A stretch of 10,644 nucleotides of DNA. Source: Aureococcus anophagefferens. Lineage: Eukaryota > Sar > Pelagophyceae > Pelagomonadales > Pelagomonadaceae. Below are positions 1 through 7,100 of this stretch, in pieces. The translations under genes were made by a program, and so were the position numbers. Every line of letters begins with the position of its first letter. Within the stretch, counting starts at the first letter, position 1. The stretch covers positions 351,861 to 362,504 of the forward strand of contig NW_008705575.1 of NCBI RefSeq assembly GCF_000186865.1. Reading direction: 5' to 3'. The notes below the pieces were generated by a model. That model did no database searches, was not told where the DNA came from, and saw nothing but the letters and a program-made list of their open reading frames with translations.

Positions 1-3
1 TCG

Positions 4-666
4 TCAAATAGCCGAACGAGTGGAAACGGCCGAGATCGGAGCCTTTGAAGTTGGGCATGTCGCGCTCTTTTCCCGCCCCGAGCCGAGCAGCGAGATCGCG
101 GACCGGTAGAAGGCCTCGGGCGGGCCCACCTGCTTGTAGTACTCGGACCGCGCCGCGTAGTACTTGCGGAAGACGGCCGTGTCCGTCGCGCCCGTGAGCG
201 CGTCCATCGTCGGCTGCGCGTCGTCGAGCGCGGCCTTGACCGACGCGAGCTCCGCCGCGGCGTCGGGCCCGCGCGGCGCCGCGAGCTTGAGCAGCGCGAC
301 GTCGAAGCGGAGCAGCAGGCCCGGCTCCACGCCCAGGCGGGCGCCCTTGGCCTCGAGGGCGCCCTCGAGCTTCGCGATGCCCTCGGGCCCGCTCAGCGTG
401 CCGCCGGCCTCGACGGACGCGCGGACGATCGCGCCGAAGATGAGCGCGTAGCGGAGCTGGTTCAGCTTCCCCTCGAACTTGCTCAGGAAGTGCTGCTCGA
501 GGTCCAGGAGCAGCCGCCCCCGGCCCTGGTGGCCCGGGTCGTTGACGAAGGTCTCGAGGGCCAGGGTCAGCTCGTGGTAGAGCTTGCCCTCGTAGAGGCG
601 CCCGAGCGCCGCGAGGTCCGCCGCCGCCTCGGGCACGAGGCTGCACGTCGTCTCCACCCAGTCCAT
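4..666 (-). CDS. RPN9: 26S proteasome non-ATPase regulatory subunit RPN9 (PSMD13), N-terminal part
   Basis: RPN9 is a PCI-domain subunit of the 19S regulatory-particle lid, which helps hold the deubiquitinating lid together in the nucleus and cytosol. The reading begins at the ATG at 666-664. Family resemblance is clear at the LYEGKLYHELTLALETFV segment (about residues 24-41), at the following HFLSKFEGKLNQLRYALIF stretch, and at YYAARSEYYKQVGPPEAFYR followed by AISLLGS near residue 195, which match the helical-repeat N-terminal half of RPN9/PSMD13. The known family is about 380 residues, so the PCI domain lies beyond the left edge. Family similarity stops near position 79. The last ~25 codons, to a TGA at 4-6, look unrelated and less GC-rich, so an intron probably starts around 75-85; the exact donor is not determined. 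The gene is transcribed in the same direction as, and downstream of, the large coiled-coil gene, with about 306 bp between them. Confidence 0.85.
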   Translation of the reverse strand: MDWVETTCSLVPEAAADLAALGRLYEGKLYHELTLALETFVNDPGHQGRGRLLLDLEQHFLSKFEGKLNQLRYALIFGAIVRASVEAGGTLSGPEGIAKLEGALEAKGARLGVEPGLLLRFDVALLKLAAPRGPDAAAELASVKAALDDAQPTMDALTGATDTAVFRKYYAARSEYYKQVGPPEAFYRSAISLLGSGREKSATCPTSKAPISAVSTRSAI

Positions 667-972
667 CGCCCGACGCGACCGACGCGGCGAGGCCGACGGT
701 GAGGTGGAAGGGGTGCGGTCGACCGCGGCGGCGACGCGCTAGAGCTTGGCCGCGAGCGCGCGATGAGCTTGAGATGGATGGCGCGGTCCTCGTAAATTTA
801 CTTGTCCTCGTCCGGCGCCGCGGCGCGGCGCTCCGCGCCGCCCGACAGCCTCCTCGACGGGGTCGCATCGTCGTCGGCGTCGCCGCGGCTCGCGCGGCCC
901 CCGACCCCCTAGTCAAACCACGGCGTCGCGACGAGCGCCCTTACCGGAGCGGGCGCGCGCGATGCCGGGCGG
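667..972. other. Intergenic gap between the large gene's stop and RPN9's ATG
   Basis: This stretch must hold the 3' UTR and processing signal of the upstream large gene and the promoter and 5' UTR of RPN9, both on the minus strand. It is very GC-rich. Minus-strand translations here are arginine/proline-rich and resemble no protein. I see no AATAAA-type polyadenylation signal, no tRNA and no introner element. The only local departure in composition is a short A/T palindrome at 792-801, listed separately. Confidence 0.6.
792..801. promoter_or_regulatory. A/T-rich palindrome upstream of RPN9, possible core-promoter element
   Basis: GTAAATTTAC is a perfect 10-bp palindrome and the only A/T run in an otherwise GC-dominated gap. 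It lies about 125-135 bp upstream of the RPN9 ATG and about 170 bp beyond the stop codon of the large gene. It could be a TATA-like or factor-binding site, or part of the upstream gene's 3' processing region. Position and composition are the only evidence. Confidence 0.2.
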
Positions 973-1160
973 CTACGCGGAGGCCGCGCGCATCTCGGCC
1001 TCGAACTCCGCCTGCGCGCGCTCGATCTCCTCCTTGACCTTGCGGAGCTCGTCGTCGAGCTCCTCGACGCGCTGGAGCTGGACCTGCTGCTGGGCCTGGA
1101 GGTCGCGGCGGATGTCGCCGACGGCCTCGGGCGTCGCCGCGCGGACGGCGCGGTCCGCGA
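973..1160 (-). other. C-terminal coiled coil and stop
   Basis: Reads IRSLADRAVRAATPEAVGDI, then RRDLQAQQQVQLQRVEELDD, then ELRKVKEEIERAQAEFEAEM and RAASA, with stop TAG at 975-973. Leu, Val, Ile and Met fall in a heptad pattern among Glu/Arg/Lys/Gln, a strong coiled-coil signature and likely dimerisation segment. No methionine suitable as an independent start precedes it, so it belongs to the large gene. Confidence 0.8.
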
Positions 1161-4100
1161 GGCTCCGGATCTCCGGCGGCGCGACGCGCGGCGCGAGGCC
1201 CGAACCGCCGTCGTCGTCGGGCTCCGGCGACGCAGCGGCGCGCCCGCGACGGCCATGGCCGCGTCCAAAACGACCTGGATGTCGTCGTGCGCGTCCGCGA
1301 GCGAGTCGAGGCGGCTCCTTAAATCGCCGAGCTGGCCCACGACCGCGTCGTGGTCGTCGTCCTCGCGGCTCAGCGCGTCGAGCGCGAGCGTCGGGTCCAC
1401 GTCCGCCGGCAGCGGCGCGGGCGCGACGGACGCGCGGTACCGGAGCGCGTCCTCGAAGACGTCGCGCCGGAGCGCGGGCGCGAGCGCGCCCCCGTCGCCG
1501 TCGGCCTCGAGCCCCAGCGCGTCCGTCACGGCGTGGCAGACGCGGTCCCGCTCCTCGGAGCTCAGCTCGGCCAGGGGCGGCAGGATGCCCGCCCACGCGT
1601 CCTCGCGCACCGCGACCTGCGTCGCGAGCCCCGTCTCCGCGTGGAAGAGGTGGACGTCCAGCGACCGGCTCGCCGCGCGCTCGTAGATGCTCACGAGCAA
1701 TAAACGCCCGTCGACCTCGACGCCGAGCATGAGCAGCGCGCGCGACGTCACGGTCGCGCCGCCGAAGGGCGGCGCTTCCAGCACGACCGCGAGCCGCGGC
1801 TCGGGGCTCGCGTCGTCGCGCGTCACGGGCCCCGGCACGAGGCGCACCGAGTCCTTGAGCGACTCGCAGAGTCGTTTTACAGTCGCCGCGTCCAACGCGC
1901 CGGCCTCCGGCAGGTACCGCGCGGCCCGGAGCTCGTCGACGGAGAGCGCCTCGTCGCACTCCAGCAGCGTCGCCGGCTCGAGGGCCCGCACGCGGAAGCC
2001 GCCGCCCTCCTCCATGACGGACACGACGACGCTGCGGTCGCCGATGACGACGTCGCCGCAGAACGTCGGCGCGGCGTCGCGCACGGGCGCGAGCGCCGCT
2101 AAAAGCGTCTCGAGGTCGCCGCCCTCCTCGACGCCCTCGTCGAAGAAGCGCACGTCGCCGGAAGAATCCTCCGGCGGCTCGTAGGCGAGCCGGTCCGACC
2201 CGTCGGGCGCCGGCGCCAGCACGAGGCCGTCGACGAGGCGCTCCGCGGCGCGCGTCGCGGCCGCCGGCTCGTCGAGGTCGTCGCCGCCCAGCTCTCTCGC
2301 GGCCACGTCCAGCTCGAAATCGAGGAGCGCCTCGGGCTCGAAGGCCTCGACCCGCAACCCGCCGTCGCTCCGGTACACGGAGCAGAGCAGGTGGCGGCCG
2401 TCGTCCGTCTCCACGCCGTCCGTCAGGAGCGCGCGGCGCCGCGGGCCCTCGGGCGAGGCCGCGAGCCCCGCGAGCTGCGCGAGCTCCTCGAAGTCGGCGA
2501 GGAAGGCCGGCGCCGGCGCCGGCGCGCCGGCGGACGACCCCGCGGTCCAGGGCCGCCGGTCCGCGGTGCCCACGGGCGGAGCGTCCGCGAGATCCGCGGA
2601 CCGCGCGGAGTCGACGTAGGCGCCGCTGTAGAGCTCCAGATCGCTCTTCTCCTCGGCGCCGCGCTGGAGGCCCGGCGGGAGCACGGACCCGCGCCGCGGC
2701 AGCGCGCCGAGGTCCGGCAGGAGCGAGCCCCGGCGGGCGTCGACCGCGGCCGCGGGCGCGGGCGCCGCGGCGGCCTCGAAGCGCGCGCGGCGGCCGCCGC
2801 GGGGCGCCGCCGCGGCGCCCAGGGCGTCCGGCGCCGCCGCGGGGGCGGGCGACGCGACGCGCTTCGGCGGCTTGCGGCCCAGGAGCCGCGGCACGGAGCT
2901 CGGCGACCGGTGCGGCGGCGCGAGGTCCGCGGGCACCTCCGCGAACATGTGGGAGTCGCGCCGCCCGGGCCGCGCGACCTGGGTCGGGACGAAGGCCGCC
3001 GGCTCGTCGCCGTCGGGCGGGGGCATGGCGACCGCGAAGCTCGCGGGCCGCGGCCGCGTCGGCGGCGGGCTCGCGGCCGCGGGCGCCTCGGCGACGAGGG
3101 GCTTGGCGACCTTGGCGCTCATGGGCCGGCTCGGCGGCCGGTAGGACGCCGGCACGCCCTCGAAGGCCGCCGCGTCGTCCGTTTGCGCGGCCGCGGCGGG
3201 CGCGGCCGCGGGCGCGGCCGCGGGCGCCGCGGCGGCCGGCGGCCGCGGCGCGTAGACGAGGCGCGCGCCGTCGAAGGCGAGGTCCCGCAGCACGGACCGC
3301 GCCAGGGAGCACTTGTCGCGGCCGCTGAGGTCCGCGAGGCCGCCCGCGAAGACGCCGGCCCACGCCGCCGGCTCGACGACGCCCTCGTGCAGCGTCCGCT
3401 TCCGCGTGTCGTAGCCGTGGACGACGAGCGCGCCGCGCTGCTCGACGACGCTCGCGAGGAGGAAGGCGTCGCCGACGCGCACGCCCTCCGTGAGCACCGC
3501 GCGCGCGCTCGGCAGCGGCGTCTGGGGCCGCGGCGGCGGCGCCGACGGCGCGACCGCGCGCGGCTCCGGCGCCGCGGCCTCCGGCGCCCCGAGCGCGAGC
3601 GGGGGCGCCGCCGCCGGCGCGGCGACGAGGCCCGCGGCGACGCTCCGGAACTCGCCCCAGCTCAGCATCTTGTCGCCGTTGACGTCGAGCGCGCCGAACG
3701 CGCGCACGAGGCGGTCGCGCGTGCCGTCCTCCTGGCGCACGCGCGTCGCGCCGTCGAAGCCCAGGGCCCGCGCGAAGCGGTCGTGCGTGCGCAGGGCCCG
3801 CACGGCCTCGATCATGGAGATGAGGCCGTCGCCGGACTTGTCCGCGCCGTCGAAGATCGCCCGGAGCTCGCGCTCGTCGGACGCCGCGTCCGGCAAAGCC
3901 GCGGCCGCGGGCGCCGCGGCGCGAGCGCGCCGCGGGGACGAGGGCCTCGTCGGCCGGGGCGCCCGCCGGCGCGCGGCGCGCGTCGTCGCCGAGCGCGGTC
4001 GAGAGCCGGGCGTCCGCGGTCGCGACGGCCGCCTCGTCGACGGCGAGCGCCATGGTCGCGGCCGCGAGCTCCGCGCGCGCGTCCTCGGCCTCGGCCCCCC

Positions 4101-7100
4101 GGGCCCGCGCCTCGACGATGGCCTCGGCGCGGGCCTCGGCGACGTGCTGCGCCGCCTCGACGGCGCGCGCGGGCGCCGCGGCGGGGCCCGCGGCCGCGAG
4201 CTCGCGGAGTCGCGCCTGTGTGGAAACCAAATCTTCAACCCGACTTCAATGTGCGCGTAACTGAACGATTTGGACCAGACTCTTTCGCTGTGCTTCGAGA
4301 ACACGACGAGAGCAATCGATCCGTCCAAAAATCAGCCGAATCGACTTCGATTTAATTGAGATAGAGAGTTCTGAAGTTTGGTGGGGACCCCCCAAACCAG
4401 CGGTTGGTTTCCACACGCAGCCGCGCCTCCGCGGCGCCCGCGGCGTCGACGTCGCGCATGAGGTCCTGGTTCAGCTTTTTCACGCCGTCGAGGTCCGCCG
4501 CGAGCGCGCCCTGGGCGACCTCGAGGTCGTGCTCGTGGTGGACCTTGGCCTGGACGACGCGGCTCACGGCCTCGGCCCGCTCGAGGAGCTCGACGGCCGC
4601 CGCGGGCGCGGGCGCGTAGGCCGCCGGCAGGGGCGCCGCGACGGCCTCGAGCAGGTCCCGCTCCGCCGCGACGATGAGCGCCGCGTCGCGGGCGACCTCG
4701 AGGCGGTCCGCGACGGCCCGCGCGTCGTCGTGGACCGCCTCGTCCTCCTGGAGCCGGATCTCCGCGCGCGCCTTCGCCTCGGACGCCTCGACGAGGCGCT
4801 CCTCGGCGTCGGCGATCTTCGCCGCCGCCGCCGCCGGCGCGAGGCTGAGCAGGTCCTCCTCGGCGTCGACGACACTGTGGAGGTCCTGGAGCACCGTCTG
4901 CTTCGCGCCTGCGTGGAATTCAAATCTTCAACCCGACTTCAATGTGCGCATATGCGACAGTCTCGACGCAAGCTCTTCGGGGCCGTGCTTCGAGAGCTCG
5001 ACGAGAGCAATCGAGTCGTCCAAAAATCAGCCGAATCGACTTCGATTTGATCGAGCTCGAGAGGTTTGAAGTTTGGTCAGGACCACCCAATCCAGTGGTT
5101 GATTTCCACACAGCTTCGCGCCGCGGACGGACGCCTCGTCGGCGCGGGCCTTCTCGCGCAGCGCCGCGACGGCGGCCCGGTCCTCGGCGACGACGACCTC
5201 GGCGTCGGCGAGGCGCTGGATGGCGCCGTCGAGCTCGGGCGCGTCCATCGCGTCACCGACGGCCGCGCCGCCGGCGGCGGGCGCGGGCGCGGCGAAGACG
5301 CGCGGGAACCGCTCCTGGGCGACGGACTCGGGCACGGGCGACGTCGGCGCGGCGTCGCCGGGCGTCTTGGGCCGCTGGGGCGGCGCCTCGGCCTGGAGGG
5401 GGGGCTCGACGCGCGGCGCGACCTCGAGCGCCTCCGCCGGCGCCTCGACGCGCGGCGACCGCAGCGCGACCTCGAGCGCCTCCGCCGTCGCCTCGACGGC
5501 GACCGCGTCCGCGGCTAGCTTTTCCTCGGCGACGTTCAGCGCCGCGACGGTCTCCGCGACGACGGGCGCGGACACGGGCGCGCCCGTCGCGAGGGCGGCA
5601 GCGACGTCGCGCCGCTTCGCGACGACGATGGTCTCGGACGCCTCCTTTGTGATGATGGCCTTGGCTTTCGCGGTCGCCGCTGTCGTGATTTCGTCGACGG
5701 CCTCGACGGCCGCCGCCAGATCCGGCGCCGCCGCGGGCGACGCCGCTGTCAGGACGAGGAGCCTGTGTGGAAATCAACCGCTGGTTTGGGACGTCCCGAC
5801 CAAACTTTGAAATTCTCTAGCTCGGTCAATTCGAAGTCGATTCGCTTGAGTTTTGGACGAATCGATTGCTCTCGTCGAGTTCTCGAAGCACAGCCGAAGA
5901 GCTCGCGTCGAAACATTCGAATACGCTCACATTGAAGTCGGGTTGAAGATTTGGTTTCCACACAGCGAGCAGCTGCTCCTCCGCTACCGCGCGCCGCTCC
6001 GGCTCCGCTTCCGAGACTGCGACCGCCGCCGCGACCTCCATTTGCCGCCGCACGGGCGCCGGCGCGGCGGCCGCAAGACTCGCCTCGGCGTCGGCGAGCG
6101 CCGCGCGGGCCGCGCCCTCCGAGGCCGCGTCGCCGGCCGCCGCTGCGTCCGAGGCGGCCTTGCGCTCCTGGGCGACAACGACGGCGGCCGCGGCGGCCTC
6201 GGACGCCGCGACGACCTCGCGCTCCGCCGCGGGCGTTGGCGCCGCCGCGGCGACGCGCGCGACGGCCATGGTCCGCTCCGCGGCCCGCTTCTGCGCGAGG
6301 GCGGCGTCGCGCGCGGACTCGACGGCCGCCGCGCGCGGCGACCCGGGTTCCTCGGACGCGAGGACCTCGTCCGCGCGCTGCACCGTCAGATCCGCGGCGG
6401 CGACTTGGGACGCCGCGTCCTCGATGACCTCGAGCGTTCGCGGCGCGACGGCCGGCGCGACGCCGTCGAGCGCGTCCGCGGCCTCGCCGCTCCGCGCGCG
6501 CGCCTCGTCGACGGCCGCCGCGTCCGCGAGGCCCTCCGCGACGTCCGTCTCGAGCTCCGCAAGGTCAAGACTTGTCCTCGACTTGTCCACGGCCGCGGCG
6601 ACGACGGGCTTCGTGGCTTCGAGCGCGTCGACGACGGGCGCGGCGGCCGGCGCGAGCGCGGCGGACTGCGCGGCGACGAGCGCGTAGTCCGCGTCCGCCG
6701 CGGCGCCCCGCGCGGCTTCGACGTCCTCGGGCGCACCCGCGGCCTCGACGCGGGCCTCGGCGCGCGCCTTGTCCAGCGCCGCGTCCTCGATGGCCCGCGC
6801 GGCCGCGAGCGGCACGACGGCCGGCGACGGCGCGAGCGCCGGCGGCTCCGCCTCGAGCACGGCGTCGCCGGCCAAGACATCCTTGACCTCGGCGAGCTTC
6901 GCGTCGGCCTCCTGGACGGCGGCCTCGGCGGACTCGAGGCCCGATTCCGCGGCGGCGACTTTGGCCGCAGCCGCGGCGCGCTTCTCCTCCGTCTCGGCCC
7001 GGGCGGCCAGGGCCTCGACCTTCTCCGTGGCCGCGTCCTCGATGGCCGCGGCCGCCGCCTCCGTCACGGCGGGCGTCGACACGGGCTCCGGCGGCGCGTC

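Larger units (their letters stand above)
973..4215 (-). other. Exon 4 (last): EF-hands, four-fold repeat domain, C-terminal coil
   Basis: Coding quality moves between frames. From 4215 to about 3935 the frame in phase with exon 3 reads ARLRELAAAGPAAAPARAVE and on to ADEALVPAA. From about 3905 to about 1240 a frame one base further along carries the EF-hands and repeated domains. From about 1235 to the TAG at 975-973 the first frame is again the sensible one. The exon-3 frame happens to be free of stops throughout, but between the two switches it reads as Arg/Gly-rich nonsense. Confidence 0.75.

Noticed and set aside
973..4230. A single uninterrupted minus-strand frame through the whole last exon
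   Set aside because: It has no stops, but between about 3900 and 1240 it reads as Arg/Gly-rich sequence, whereas the neighbouring frame has two intact EF-hand loops and four matching domains.
2391..4355. Long plus-strand open frame (654 codons) antisense to exon 4
   Set aside because: Composition is Arg/Gly/Ala-rich with no recognisable domain, and its end runs into element 1. It is the shadow expected opposite GC-rich coding sequence.
4216..5965. Peptide KPNLQPDFNV recurring in several frames, as a shared protein motif
   Set aside because: It is translation of the conserved end of the introner elements, which is intronic, and runs to stops.
4216..5965. CRISPR array or integrase attachment sites from the recurrent ~205 bp blocks
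   Set aside because: Three copies spaced 480-640 bp apart, in mixed orientation, with TIRs and 8-bp duplications inside a eukaryotic gene. This is transposon structure.
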